DNA of 64,000 bases from Chiayiivirga flava (GCF_014202825.1 NZ_JACHHP010000003.1:146229-210228), one strand, 5' to 3'; shown: positions 8,269-18,842, counted from the first letter of the stretch. Notes: generated by a model not told the origin, from the sequence alone. Numbers and translations: made by a program.

Positions 8269-9207
8269 ATGAAAGCAAGGCTGTTGACCCTCGCCATCGT
8301 CGCCACCGGCATCGTCGTCGGCGGCAGCCCGATCCACGCCCAGGACGCCACCGGCCTCGCGCCTGCAGTCACCGCGACGGGCACGACGCTCGCCGCCGCG
8401 GCGTCCGGCATCGCCACCCCCGATCCGGCAGCGCAGATCGAGGAACTGGCCCGCCTGTTCCGTGCCGGCGATCTGGCCGCGCTTGCGCAGGCCTCGATCC
8501 CGCCGTCGCAGTGGCAGCACATCCGTGCCGCCTGGGACCTGGAGCGGCGCGAGCCGATCACCGACGCCGAGCGCGTCCGGTTCGCCGAGAAGTTCGCCAG
8601 GATCACCGCACCCGATGCAGTCGACCGGATCATGGCCGAGGTCGAACCGAAACTCGAAGAAGCGCGCCCGCAGGTGCCCGGTGCCATGCTCATGGGTTTC
8701 GGCGCGATGCACATGGCCATCGCCTCGCCCGACAGCGATCTCACCGACGCGCAGCGCACCGCGCTCGAGGCGGCGCTGCCCGGCCTGCAGCGCTGGGCCG
8801 GCGCGACCGATTTCCTCGACGCCGCCACGCTGCGCGACGCCCTGACCCTGCTCGTCGACGCCGTGCGCCGCAGCGGCGTCCAGAACCTCGATCAGCTGCG
8901 CGCGCTGTCGTTCGACGAACTGCTGCGTCGCGGCGGCGGTGTGCTGGCGGCCGCCAAGGACGCGGTGCAGCTGTACGGCGTGGACGTGGATGCCATCGCC
9001 GATTCGGTCCGCGTCGAGGTGCTGGAAAACGACGGCGAGACCGCACGTGTGCGCACCACGGTCACGGTGTTCGGCGCGCCGGTGTTCGGCGAGCACGACC
9101 TCGTGCTGGTCGACGGCCGCTGGTACGGCAAGCAGGCGGTCGTGCAGTGGTCGCATGATGATGCGGACACCGACACCGCGGGCGAGAACGAGCCGGTCGA
9201 AGGCTGA
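8269..9207 (+). CDS. Hypothetical periplasmic protein
   Basis: A 312-residue exported protein with no family I recognise. GGAG lies about eight bases before ATG 8269, and the signal peptide ends at IHAQ (residue 24). Residues about 45-230 are mainly helical and rich in Ala, Leu, Asp and Arg, with no catalytic motif visible. The C-terminal part (about 240-300) reads like a small beta domain (ETARVRTTVTVFGAPVFGEH, then LVDGRWYGKQAV), reminiscent of NTF2/SnoaL-like or lipoprotein modules. The end is acidic. A dyad-containing upstream region and a perfect hairpin downstream mark it as an independent transcription unit. Confidence 0.7.
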   Translation: MKARLLTLAIVATGIVVGGSPIHAQDATGLAPAVTATGTTLAAAASGIATPDPAAQIEELARLFRAGDLAALAQASIPPSQWQHIRAAWDLERREPITDAERVRFAEKFARITAPDAVDRIMAEVEPKLEEARPQVPGAMLMGFGAMHMAIASPDSDLTDAQRTALEAALPGLQRWAGATDFLDAATLRDALTLLVDAVRRSGVQNLDQLRALSFDELLRRGGGVLAAAKDAVQLYGVDVDAIADSVRVEVLENDGETARVRTTVTVFGAPVFGEHDLVLVDGRWYGKQAVVQWSHDDADTDTAGENEPVEG

Positions 9208-9221
9208 GCGCGGCTGCAGCG

Positions 9222-9246
9222 CGGGAGCGCGCGACGCGCGCTCCCG
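9222..9246 (+). terminator. Perfect 11-bp hairpin after the 312-residue protein gene
   Basis: CGGGAGCGCGC and its exact reverse complement are separated by GAC, 14 bases after the stop. No U-tract. Confidence 0.5.
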
Positions 9247-9370
9247 GGACCAGCCCGATCCCGTCCCGGAAGACAGGGCGGCAAGCTGACATCACGCTGA
9301 CATGAAGGTGCGGAACACTGCCAGGCCGCGCGGCGCACACTGCCGCCTGCTTCCGATCGGACCTTCCGCC

Positions 9371-10513
9371 ATGTTTCCGTCGCGTTTCCTCGTTCCGTTT
9401 CTGCCGTGTCTGTGTGCGTCGCTCCTCCTCGCCGCGTGTGCGTCCACGTCCCCGCGCTCGCACGGCGTCGGCGCCACCGCCACCGGCGAGGAGACCGGCC
9501 AGTCCGATGCCCCGGTCATGGCCATCGGCGCCGGCACGCCGGTCGTGCCGGCCGCCGAAACCGTCGCGGTCGGCACGCGCGATGCCGACGCGGCCGACGA
9601 TCCGGCCATCTGGGTCGATGCCGCGGACCCCGCGCGCGTCGTGATCTACGGCACCGACAAGAAGGCCGGGCTCTACGCCTACCGGATCGACGGCTCGGTG
9701 CTGCAGCATCTGCGCGGCGGCAAGCCGAATAACGTCGATCTGCGCGACGGGTTCGTCGTCGACGGCCGTGCGCAGGTGCTCGTCGGCGCCAGCGACCGCA
9801 GCCGCGACCGCTTCGGCGTGGTCCTGTACCTGATGGATCCGCAGACGCTGGACACACGCTTTTGGGGCCACGTTCCGGTCGACCTGGTCGAGCCGTACGG
9901 CCTGTGTCTGGGACGCAGCGGCGCCGCATTCATCGTCGTGGTGAACAGCACCGACGGACAGGTGCGTCAGCTCGCGGTCTCTGCCGGCGCCGACGGCAAA
10001 CCCGTCGCGGTCGAGCAGAAGCGGTATGCGCTGCGTTCGCAGGTGGAAGGCTGCGTCATCGACGATGCACGCGGCCATGTCTACATCGGCGAAGAAGCGC
10101 ATGGCGTCTGGCGCTACACGCTCGACCCGGCCCGCGGCGACGAGCACATTCAAGTGGCAACCGCACCGGGCGAAGCGCTTGTCCCCGATGTCGAAGGCCT
10201 TGCGCTGCTGCACGATGGCACCGCGAGCTGGCTCATGGCGTCGAGCCAGGGCGACTCGGCGTTTGCGGTCTGGCGCGTCGATGGCGAACCGGTCTACCGC
10301 GGCCGCTTTTCGGTGGTTGCGCACGCGGGCATCGACGCGGTGACCGGCACCGACGGCATCGCGGCGCTGGCCGGACCGGTCGGACCGTATGCCGACGGCC
10401 TCGTGGTGGTGCAGGACGATATCGACGAGACCCCGGGCACGAGCGGCGAGCGGCAGAACTTCAAGCTCGTCGACTGGCGCACGATCCGCACGGCGCTGTC
10501 GCTCGACCGCTGA
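9371..10513 (+). CDS. Beta-propeller phytase (3-phytase type) lipoprotein
   Basis: A 380-residue lipoprotein predicted to release phosphate from phytate in a Ca2+-dependent way. ATG 9371 opens a lipoprotein signal with lipobox LLAAC (Cys23), which decides the start over an earlier in-frame ATG at 9302. The mature part matches the beta-propeller phytase family from residue 65: ADDPAIW (75-81), GTDKKAGL (94-101), an acidic blade motif near LVEPYGLCLG, and the final SGERQNFKLVDW. Length suits one propeller domain. It likely acts in periplasm or outer membrane for phosphate scavenging. No Pho-box-like promoter was obvious to me. It converges on the delta-60 gene. Confidence 0.9.
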   Translation: MFPSRFLVPFLPCLCASLLLAACASTSPRSHGVGATATGEETGQSDAPVMAIGAGTPVVPAAETVAVGTRDADAADDPAIWVDAADPARVVIYGTDKKAGLYAYRIDGSVLQHLRGGKPNNVDLRDGFVVDGRAQVLVGASDRSRDRFGVVLYLMDPQTLDTRFWGHVPVDLVEPYGLCLGRSGAAFIVVVNSTDGQVRQLAVSAGADGKPVAVEQKRYALRSQVEGCVIDDARGHVYIGEEAHGVWRYTLDPARGDEHIQVATAPGEALVPDVEGLALLHDGTASWLMASSQGDSAFAVWRVDGEPVYRGRFSVVAHAGIDAVTGTDGIAALAGPVGPYADGLVVVQDDIDETPGTSGERQNFKLVDWRTIRTALSLDR

Positions 10514-10517
10514 CGCC

Positions 10518-10555
10518 GACGGCGCCCGCCCGCGCCGGTCCGGCGCGCGGCCGTC
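10518..10555. terminator. Convergent hairpin between phytase and delta-60 genes
   Basis: The inner stem is CGCGCCG / CGGCGCG (10531-10547, loop GTC), and the outer stem GACGGC / GCCGTC spans 10518-10555. It sits between converging genes and overlaps the last stop codon of the minus-strand gene. It could act in both directions; there is no U-tract on either strand. Confidence 0.45.
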
Positions 10556-12785
10556 AGGGTTCGAATCCGTCGGCGTAGAACGGCGTCAGCACCTCTGCGA
10601 GCGAGGCATCGCGATAGCTCGCGACGGCGCTCCGGCTCTCGCCGGAGAGCACATCGAACGCGCCGCCCACGTGGATGCGCTCGCCCTGTGTGCGCACTGC
10701 CGCCACATGGCCGTCCGGCTGCGGATTCCACGTCGGGTCGACGCTGCCGGTGGCGTCGATCCGTGCCAGATGCTGGCGCGGCAGTCCGCCCACGGCGCCG
10801 AACGCGCCGCCCACGTAGACGCCGCGCGCCGCATCGATGGCGATGGCATCGACGTATCCGAACTCGGCGCCGGGGTTCCATCCGGCATCCAGCACTCCGT
10901 TTCGCCCGAGGCGGGCGAGGTTGGTGCGCGGTGCGCCGCCGAACAGCGAAAAATTGCCGCCCGCGTACACGTGCGCTGCCGTCAGCGCCAGCGTGCGCAC
11001 CTCGCCGTCCGCGCCGGGGTTCCACGCCGGGTCCACCCCGCCCACGCCCAGCGCGGACACGCGCGCGATGTTGCTGCGCAGGCTGGCGCCGACGCTGTCG
11101 AAATACCCGCCCAGGTACACCGTCGAGTCGCGGTCGACCGCGATCGCATACACGGTCGCGCCCGGGTTCAGGGCCGGATTCCAGTCCGGATCCACCGCGC
11201 CGTCGCCGCTGGCGATGCGTACCACGCCGCGCCTGGGCTGTCCGCTGACGGCGCCGAAGTAGCCTCCGGCATACACGTGCGGACCGCGCACGGCGAGCGC
11301 CAAGACGTCGCTGTTGGGCATCGGCGCCCACGCCGCGTCGACCGCGCCGTTGGCGGCGATCTTCGCGAGGCCGACGCGCGCATGTCCACCGATCTGCCGG
11401 AACCGGCCGGCCGCATAGACGTTGCGCGCGGCATCGCTTGCGAGCGCCAACACCTCGCCGTCGGTGCCGGGGGTCCACTGCGAATCGAGCGTACCGTCGG
11501 GCCGCAGCCGCAGCAGGTTGTCGCGCCGCTCACCGTCGGCGCGGAAGAACGCGCCACCCAGCAGCACGCCTCCGTCGGCCTGCGTCTCGATCGCCAGCAC
11601 GCGGCCCGCGCGCTCCACATCGAGCGCCGCGACCAGATCCGCCTCGGCCGACAGCAGGGCAAGACCGGCGCATTCCTGCGCGTCGATCGCGAGGAAGCGG
11701 CCGCCGGCCAGCAGCCGGCCCGCCGCGGACACCGCGAGCGCGTGCACCACGTCGTCGGGCTCCGGGCGCCACGACGCATCGCTCGCGCCGGTGCCGCTGC
11801 GCAGGATGCGCGCGAGGCGACGCTGCGGCACGTCGTTGACGGTCTGGAAGGAGCCGCCGATGAACAACGCGTCGTCCGTTGCCGCGATCGCATACACCGT
11901 GCCCTGCGCCGCGGGTGTCCAGCCCGCGTCGACCGCCGCGCTGCCGCCGGCCGCCACGCGCGCGAGGCCGCGATGCGCCTGCCCACCGATGGTGGAGAAC
12001 TGCCCGCCGACAAAGATCGCATCGCTGTCGTCGACGGCAAGCGTCATCACCGAATCGTCCGGCGCGGGATTCCAGTCCGCATCGAGCACGCCGGTGCCGG
12101 CCGTCGACAGCTTCGCGAGGTTGGCGCGTGGCGTGCCGGCGACGCCGGACAGCTGCCCGCCGACATACAGCGACGCCGTGGCGCTGTCGACCAGCAGCAC
12201 GAACGGAATACCGTCGACGCCGGGATTCCACTGTGCATCGACCGCTCCGCTGCTCGCCGACAGGCGCGCAAGTCCCGTGCGTGCGGTACCTCCGATCTGG
12301 TTGAACACCCCCGCCACGAACAGCGCGCCGTCCCCGTCGAGCGCGAGCGAGGTGACGCTGCCGTTGGTGTCGGCGCTCCATCCGGCATCCACCCCGCCGG
12401 TCGCGCCCGTGATCCTTGCGATGTTGTTGCGATACAGGCCGCCGACGGTCTGGAAGGTGCCGCCCAGGAACACCGCCCCCGTGCCTGCATCCGCCACGAT
12501 CGCAGTGACGCTGCCGTCGCTCACGTCGGGATTCCAGAGCGGATCGAGCGTGCCGTCGGCCTGCAGACGCGCCGCGCGACCGCGCGGCACGCCGTCGACG
12601 CGGGTGAAGTCGCCGCCGATCAGCATGCGCCCATCCGGCAGGCGAGCGATCGCATTCACCGACCCGTTGATCGTCAACCGCAGGTCCGGCAGCGGTTCGA
12701 GCACCTGCGCGCGCAGCGCACCCGGGAGCAGCAGGCAGACGACGAGCAGCATCGGCAGCGAAAACCGAAGACAGGGGGCTGGCAT
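10554..12785 (-). CDS. Exported delta-60 repeat beta-propeller-like protein
   Basis: A 743-residue exported protein with a signal peptide ending near residue 26 (LPGALRAQ). The rest is about fourteen repeats of some 45-55 residues with the pattern (A/V)GG(N/Q/A)F...G..R..(L/I)AR(L/I)...G.(L/V)D..W(N/T)P, the delta-60 repeat signature seen in secreted bacterial proteins and expected to fold as beta-propellers. There is no enzymatic motif. The C-terminus is FYADGFEP, matching the tail of the M36 protease and beta-helix protein. Eighty-seven bases separate it from the TPR-methyltransferase upstream. Function unknown; probably extracellular binding. Confidence 0.85.
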   Translation of the reverse strand: MPAPCLRFSLPMLLVVCLLLPGALRAQVLEPLPDLRLTINGSVNAIARLPDGRMLIGGDFTRVDGVPRGRAARLQADGTLDPLWNPDVSDGSVTAIVADAGTGAVFLGGTFQTVGGLYRNNIARITGATGGVDAGWSADTNGSVTSLALDGDGALFVAGVFNQIGGTARTGLARLSASSGAVDAQWNPGVDGIPFVLLVDSATASLYVGGQLSGVAGTPRANLAKLSTAGTGVLDADWNPAPDDSVMTLAVDDSDAIFVGGQFSTIGGQAHRGLARVAAGGSAAVDAGWTPAAQGTVYAIAATDDALFIGGSFQTVNDVPQRRLARILRSGTGASDASWRPEPDDVVHALAVSAAGRLLAGGRFLAIDAQECAGLALLSAEADLVAALDVERAGRVLAIETQADGGVLLGGAFFRADGERRDNLLRLRPDGTLDSQWTPGTDGEVLALASDAARNVYAAGRFRQIGGHARVGLAKIAANGAVDAAWAPMPNSDVLALAVRGPHVYAGGYFGAVSGQPRRGVVRIASGDGAVDPDWNPALNPGATVYAIAVDRDSTVYLGGYFDSVGASLRSNIARVSALGVGGVDPAWNPGADGEVRTLALTAAHVYAGGNFSLFGGAPRTNLARLGRNGVLDAGWNPGAEFGYVDAIAIDAARGVYVGGAFGAVGGLPRQHLARIDATGSVDPTWNPQPDGHVAAVRTQGERIHVGGAFDVLSGESRSAVASYRDASLAEVLTPFYADGFEP

Positions 12786-12872
12786 GGAACATCCGTGGCA
12801 GTGGGCGTCACCGCGAACAACGCCGTTTCGCGGCGGCCTGCGCCATCCGGGCCGCGAACGGCTCGCGCAGCG

Positions 12873-14354
12873 TCACGCGGGGCGGCGTGCCAGCACCAGT
12901 TCGCCTTGTACCGGGTCGCCCGATTCCATCCGCAGCACCACCGTCTCGTGCACGATATCGACGAATCCTGTCTGCGCCAGTTGCGACACGATGCGTGCGG
13001 GACTGTGGCGGTAACGCCCCGTGCTTGGGAGTAGCTCCGTATCGGGTCCGTCGCTGCGCTCGACCGAGAACGCGAACACGCCGCCGGCGCTCACGCGTGC
13101 AAACACGGCGTCGAAGACCGGCGCCAGCGCTGCGACGTAGACGAACACGTCGGCGGCGACGACCAGATCCCACTGCGAGCGAGTGTCCCGCAGGAATACG
13201 AGGATTTCCGCGGCGTGCAGATCCCGGTACAGACTCTTTGCGCGCGCGTGCTCCAGCATGCGCGGCGACAGGTCGACGCCGTCGATGGCGCGCCCGGCGC
13301 GCGCAAGCGCGTTCGCCATCAAACCCGTGCCGCAGCCCAGGTCCAGCACGCTTGCGGCATCGGCGTTGCCACGCGCGGCGATGAAGCGCGCGAGACGCTC
13401 GGGCGTGGCATAGGCGAGCCGGTCGACGAGGGTGTGTTCGAAGCGATCGGCAAAGTCATCGAACAGGCTGCGGATGTAGTCGCTTTCGACATCGGCGGGC
13501 AGGACGCCGTGGACGGCGGCATGAAAGTGCGCGATCACCGCGTCCTCCGGGTCGCGGGCCTTCGCCGCGTCGAACGCGCGCCGCGCAGCGTCGCCGTTGC
13601 CGAGCTTGAGTTGCGCGCGTCCGAGCCAGCACCACAGTTGCGCGTTTTCCGCGTCGGCCCGCAGCAAGGTCTCGAAGCGCAGTGCGGCGTTTGCGCTGTC
13701 GCCGGCCTGCATCAGCGCAATGGCATGATCGCAGGCGACGTCCGGTGCCTGCGGCGCCAGTTGCAGGGCGCGCGTGCGGCTTTGCAGCGCGGCACCCGCC
13801 TGGCCGAGCGCCGCCTGCGCATCGCCCAGGCCACGCCAGGCGTCGAGCAGATCCGGAGCCTGCCGTGCCAGGGCCGCGAACGCGTCGAGCGCGTCGCGGT
13901 TGCGTCCGAGGCGGCGCAACGTCTGTGCGCGATGCAGACGCAACGCGCGCTCGTTCGGCGCGATGCGCAGACCCGCTTCGAACGCGGCAAGAGCCTCGTC
14001 ATGGTCGCCGGTGTCGCGCGCTGCCAGTCCGAGCGCGTTCCAGGCGCTGGCACGCCCGGGCGCCAGCGTGCACGCGCGTCGCGCCGCGGTCAGTGCCGCT
14101 TCGCCGCGCCCGCTGCGGCGCAGCGCCAGCGACAGGTTGACGGCAAGTTCCGCATTGGACGGTGCGGCGGCGGCCAGCGGTTCGAGCACGTCGACCGCTT
14201 CGGCGTCACGGCCCTGCTGCAGCAGCAGCACCGCCAGCGCGGCGCCTGCACCCGACGCCTCGCTTGCGAGCAGCGAGCGGTAGGCGCGTTCGGCGTCCTG
14301 CGTGCGTCCGGCACGGTGCAGGGCCAGGGCGGCATCGAGCGGTGAGCTGGACAT
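12873..14354 (-). CDS. TPR-repeat class I methyltransferase
   Basis: A 493-residue cytosolic protein. Residues 1-275 hold about six or seven tetratricopeptide repeats (for example AWNALGLAARDTGDHDEALAAFEAGL, residues 104-129). From about 288 (ESDYIRSLFDDFADRFEHTL) comes the conserved linker found in COG4976-type TPR methyltransferases. The SAM-binding motif I is DLGCGTG at 338-344, with motif II GVDLSP at 359-364. The start at ATG 14354 is chosen because the upstream extension is Arg/Cys-rich and unlike the family. The substrate is unknown; the repeats suggest a protein partner. The gene is divergent from the esterase. Confidence 0.88.
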   Translation of the reverse strand: MSSSPLDAALALHRAGRTQDAERAYRSLLASEASGAGAALAVLLLQQGRDAEAVDVLEPLAAAAPSNAELAVNLSLALRRSGRGEAALTAARRACTLAPGRASAWNALGLAARDTGDHDEALAAFEAGLRIAPNERALRLHRAQTLRRLGRNRDALDAFAALARQAPDLLDAWRGLGDAQAALGQAGAALQSRTRALQLAPQAPDVACDHAIALMQAGDSANAALRFETLLRADAENAQLWCWLGRAQLKLGNGDAARRAFDAAKARDPEDAVIAHFHAAVHGVLPADVESDYIRSLFDDFADRFEHTLVDRLAYATPERLARFIAARGNADAASVLDLGCGTGLMANALARAGRAIDGVDLSPRMLEHARAKSLYRDLHAAEILVFLRDTRSQWDLVVAADVFVYVAALAPVFDAVFARVSAGGVFAFSVERSDGPDTELLPSTGRYRHSPARIVSQLAQTGFVDIVHETVVLRMESGDPVQGELVLARRPA

Positions 14355-14700
14355 GTGCGGGGCGGGCTGGAGGACAAGCCCGTCATGGTAGCGGCAGCGG
14401 GGCGTTGGTCGTCGGCGGGCGGCCGACGGCGGCGAGCGGCCGATTCCGCTGCCGCCAGCGCATCGGGCGCAGCATACGAAAAATGGAACTGCGGGGGAGC
14501 ATGCGTGCGCCATGCTGCACCGCAGCTTGCCCCAATGGACGATGGCCGCACCGCCCTGCGCGTGGGATTACTGCGACACGGTGCCGCCGCGAGCGCGGCC
14601 GTGCGTGGGGGCGCACGATGCACCGCCGCGGCGTCCGGGGTTCGGACGCGCGATGCGTGGCACGCCCGCGTGCGCACGCATCCCAGCCAGGAGTGCAGCG
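14355..14700. other. Divergent intergenic region, no recognisable element
   Basis: About 350 bases separate the divergent starts of the TPR-methyltransferase and the secreted esterase. It must contain promoters for both, but I see no convincing -35/-10 pair, palindromic repeat or small gene. Its base composition is like the surrounding coding DNA. Confidence 0.4.
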
Positions 14701-17616
14701 ATGCGTTCGATCCGCGCCATCCATCCCGTCGTGGCCACCGCCTGCAGGCGCGCTGCGCGCCTTGCCGCGCTGGCACTGTTGCCGTGCATGGTCGCCGCGC
14801 CCGCGTTCGGGCTGAGCGAGGTCACCGGCTTCGGCAGCAATCCGGGCAACCTGAAGATGTTCACCTACATTCCGGCCGGCCTGCCGGCGAACGCGCCGGT
14901 GGTGGTGGCGCTGCACGGCTGCACGCAAAGCGCGGCGAGCTACGACGCTGAAACCGGCTGGCAGCTGCTGGCCGACCGCTGGAAGTTCGCGCTCGTGCTG
15001 CCGCAGCAGCAGAACGGCAACAATTCCAGTGCCTGCTTCAACTGGTTCGAGGCCGGCGACATCGCGCGCGGGCAGGGCGAGGCGCTGTCGATCAAGCAGA
15101 TGGTCGATCGCACGCTCGCCGATCACGGCGGCGACACCGGTCGCATCTTCGTCACCGGCCTCTCCGCCGGCGCAGCGATGACGGCGGCGATGCTCGCCAC
15201 CTACCCGGACGTGTTCGACGGCGGCGCCATCCTCGCCGGCATTCCGTACAACTGCGGCACCGGCACCACCGCAGCCTTCAGCTGCATGAACCCGGGCAGC
15301 GATCTTTCGCCGGCCGCCTGGGGCAACAAGGTGCGCGCTGCGTATTCGTCCTGGAGCGGGCCGTGGCCGCGCGTGTCGATCTGGCACGGCGATGCGGATT
15401 ACACCGTGCGCCCGGCCAACGCCACCGAAGCGATGGAGCAGTGGACCAACGTGCACGGCGTGGACCAGACGCCGGACATCAGCGACACGCTCGCCGGCTA
15501 TCCGCACAAGGTCTATCAGGATGCGAACGGCGTCGCACGCGTGGAAACCGTGCTGGTCACCGGCATGGGACACGGCACGCCGGTCGATCCGGGCACCGGC
15601 GAGACGCAGTGCGGCACCGCCGGCGCGTACATCCTCGACGTGAACATCTGCTCCAGCTACTACATCGGCCGCTTCTGGGGCCTGGACAACCTCGACGCCA
15701 TCGCGCCGTCGGTGGCACTGACCGCACCCGCGAACGGCGCCAGCGTCAGCGGCAACGTCGCGATCACCGCGAGCGCGAGCGACAACGTCGGCGTCGCGCA
15801 GGTCGAATTCCTCGTCGATGGCGCGCTGCTCGGCAGCGACACATCCGCGCCGTATGCGGCCACATGGAATGCGGCGGGCGCGGCCAACGGTTCGCACGTG
15901 CTGCAGGCGCGTGCGACGGACCTCGCCGGCAACGTCGCGACCTCGGCCTCGCGCACGGTCAACGTGTCCGGCGGCATCGTCGACACCACGGCGCCGACGG
16001 CCGTGCTCGTCTTCCCCGGCAACGGCGCGTCGCTCTCCGGCACGGTGACGCTGTCCGCCGACGCGGGCGACGATTTCGGCGTGACCGCGGTCGATTTCCT
16101 CCTCGACGGCGCGCTGCTCGGCAGCGGCAACCGCAGCGGCCAGGCCGGCCCGTGGACGCTCGACTGGAACACCACCGGCGTCGCGAACGGCGCGCACACG
16201 CTCGCGGCGCGAGCGCGCGACGCGGCCGGCAACATCGGCACCAGCGCGAGCGCCGCGATCACGGTGAACCAGAACGTGCCGGCGCTCGGCGAAACCTTTT
16301 CCGACGCCAACGGCGACGGCAGCTATTTCGATGTCGCCGGCTGGAGCGGAGACTTCGTCGCCAACGCGCTCAACGCCACGCTCGGCGGCGGCGCGAGCCA
16401 GTCGTCGTACGGCGCGGCGTCGTCGGGCACGGGCTGCAGCGTGGGTCTGAAGACGAAGTTCCTCAGCCGCAGCGTCACGCTCGGGCCGGCGCCGCGCCTG
16501 TCGTACGCGCGCAAGCTCGACCTGAAGGCCAATACCAACAGCAGCTACAGCGCGTACTTCCGCGTGAAGATCGGCAACGTCACGGTCGACGATCGCACCG
16601 TCACCTACGCCGCGCATGTGGACGCGGACTGGGTGCGGCGCGAGGAGATCGACCTGTCCGCGTTCGCCAACCAGACGGTGACCTTGCGCTTCGAGGTCGG
16701 CGCCAATGCCAACGTGTGCCTGGAAGCGTACGCGCGTGCAAACGTGGATGACATCCGCATCGTCAACGCGCAGCAGGACGCGGACATCGTCGCGCCGGCG
16801 GTGAATCTGGTGGCGCCGGCGAACGGCGCCACGCTGTCCGGCAGCGTCGACCTCACCGCCAGCGCCAGCGACGCCAGCGGCGTCGCGAAAGTGGAGTTCT
16901 ACGCCAACGGCAGCCTGCTCGGCGTGGACACCAACGCGCCGTGGACCTTCACCTGGAACACCGCCGCGATGGCCAACGGCAGCGTGGCGCTGATGGCCAA
17001 GGCCTACGATCCGGCCGGCAACGTCGGCAGCGACGACGACACCACCGTCACCGTGTCCAACGGTGGCGGCAGCACGCCCACGGTGGTCACGTTCGCCAAC
17101 GAGGACGCCAACGACGGTTACCTCAAGGCCGCCGCCGACGGCAGCGGCGTGGCCATCGGCACGCTCGAATCGAGCATGGGACTCGCGCTCGGGCGCGGCA
17201 CCGACGGCAAGTTCAACCGCGCGCTGCTGTCGTTCGACACCTCCGCCCTGCCGGACGGCGCGAGCATCGTCTCGGCCACGCTGACCGTGACCTACCGCAG
17301 CGCGTCCGGCAATCCGTGGGCGAATCCGTCGGCCAACACGCTGCTGATCGATGCGCGCAACGGTTGCTTCGGCGGCTGCGCGCTGGAGACGTCCGACTAC
17401 GCTGCGGCAGCCACGGCAAGCGGCGTCGCCGACCTGCTGCGCTTCACCGGCGGCACGCAGGGCAGCAGTGCGTTCTCCGCGGCCGGCCTTGCGGCGATCA
17501 ACCGCAGCGGACGCACGCAGCTGCGCCTGCGTTTTGCGGGCAATCCGACATCGACGAATTACGTGTGGATCGACAAGGGCGCGTCGGCGACATTGCGGAT
17601 CGAATATCTGCCGTGA
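14701..17616 (+). CDS. Secreted PHB-depolymerase-family esterase with Ig-like domains
   Basis: A 971-residue secreted hydrolase. AGGAG is ten bases before ATG 14701, and the signal peptide ends around VAAPAFG (37). The catalytic domain (about 40-330) is of the Esterase PHB depolymerase type: oxyanion region HGCTQ at 72-76 and nucleophile elbow GLSAGA with Ser155. A histidine in MGHGTPVDP is the likely catalytic His. Three bacterial Ig-like domains follow, each containing a phrase like VEFLVDGALLGSDTSAPY, with a jelly-roll-like module between the second and third. The C-terminal about 170 residues resemble a DNRLRE-type beta-sandwich. The substrate may be a polyester or feruloyl/acetyl-polysaccharide. 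A REP-like inverted pair follows. Confidence 0.88.
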   Translation: MRSIRAIHPVVATACRRAARLAALALLPCMVAAPAFGLSEVTGFGSNPGNLKMFTYIPAGLPANAPVVVALHGCTQSAASYDAETGWQLLADRWKFALVLPQQQNGNNSSACFNWFEAGDIARGQGEALSIKQMVDRTLADHGGDTGRIFVTGLSAGAAMTAAMLATYPDVFDGGAILAGIPYNCGTGTTAAFSCMNPGSDLSPAAWGNKVRAAYSSWSGPWPRVSIWHGDADYTVRPANATEAMEQWTNVHGVDQTPDISDTLAGYPHKVYQDANGVARVETVLVTGMGHGTPVDPGTGETQCGTAGAYILDVNICSSYYIGRFWGLDNLDAIAPSVALTAPANGASVSGNVAITASASDNVGVAQVEFLVDGALLGSDTSAPYAATWNAAGAANGSHVLQARATDLAGNVATSASRTVNVSGGIVDTTAPTAVLVFPGNGASLSGTVTLSADAGDDFGVTAVDFLLDGALLGSGNRSGQAGPWTLDWNTTGVANGAHTLAARARDAAGNIGTSASAAITVNQNVPALGETFSDANGDGSYFDVAGWSGDFVANALNATLGGGASQSSYGAASSGTGCSVGLKTKFLSRSVTLGPAPRLSYARKLDLKANTNSSYSAYFRVKIGNVTVDDRTVTYAAHVDADWVRREEIDLSAFANQTVTLRFEVGANANVCLEAYARANVDDIRIVNAQQDADIVAPAVNLVAPANGATLSGSVDLTASASDASGVAKVEFYANGSLLGVDTNAPWTFTWNTAAMANGSVALMAKAYDPAGNVGSDDDTTVTVSNGGGSTPTVVTFANEDANDGYLKAAADGSGVAIGTLESSMGLALGRGTDGKFNRALLSFDTSALPDGASIVSATLTVTYRSASGNPWANPSANTLLIDARNGCFGGCALETSDYAAAATASGVADLLRFTGGTQGSSAFSAAGLAAINRSGRTQLRLRFAGNPTSTNYVWIDKGASATLRIEYLP

Positions 17617-17642
17617 TGCCGACGCATTTGCGAGATCAAAAC

Positions 17643-17761
17643 CCACCCCCATCCCGGCCTTCCCCCGTCAAGGGGGAAGGAGACCAGCCAAGCAAGAGCA
17701 TTTCAATCGCGGCCGCTTGAAGCCCTTCCCCCTTGACGGGGAAGGGTTGGGATGGGGGTGG
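17643..17761. repeat. REP-like inverted pair, family A
   Basis: There are two tailed palindromes in opposite orientation. The first has stem CCTTCCCCC / GGGGGAAGG (17658-17680) with its tail to the left. The second has CCCTTCCCC / GGGGAAGGG (17723-17746) with tail TTGGGATGGGGGTGG to 17761. The tails are reverse complements of each other and point outward. The same unit recurs three times at 29796-30000. It lies between the 3' ends of the converging esterase and aldo/keto reductase genes. Confidence 0.85.
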
Positions 17762-17825
17762 CTGTTGCCCTGCTTCAGAAGCCGACGCCACACCACCCAG
17801 ACAGCCGCCTTAACAAACCCACTCC

Positions 17826-18842
<1,017 letters not shown>

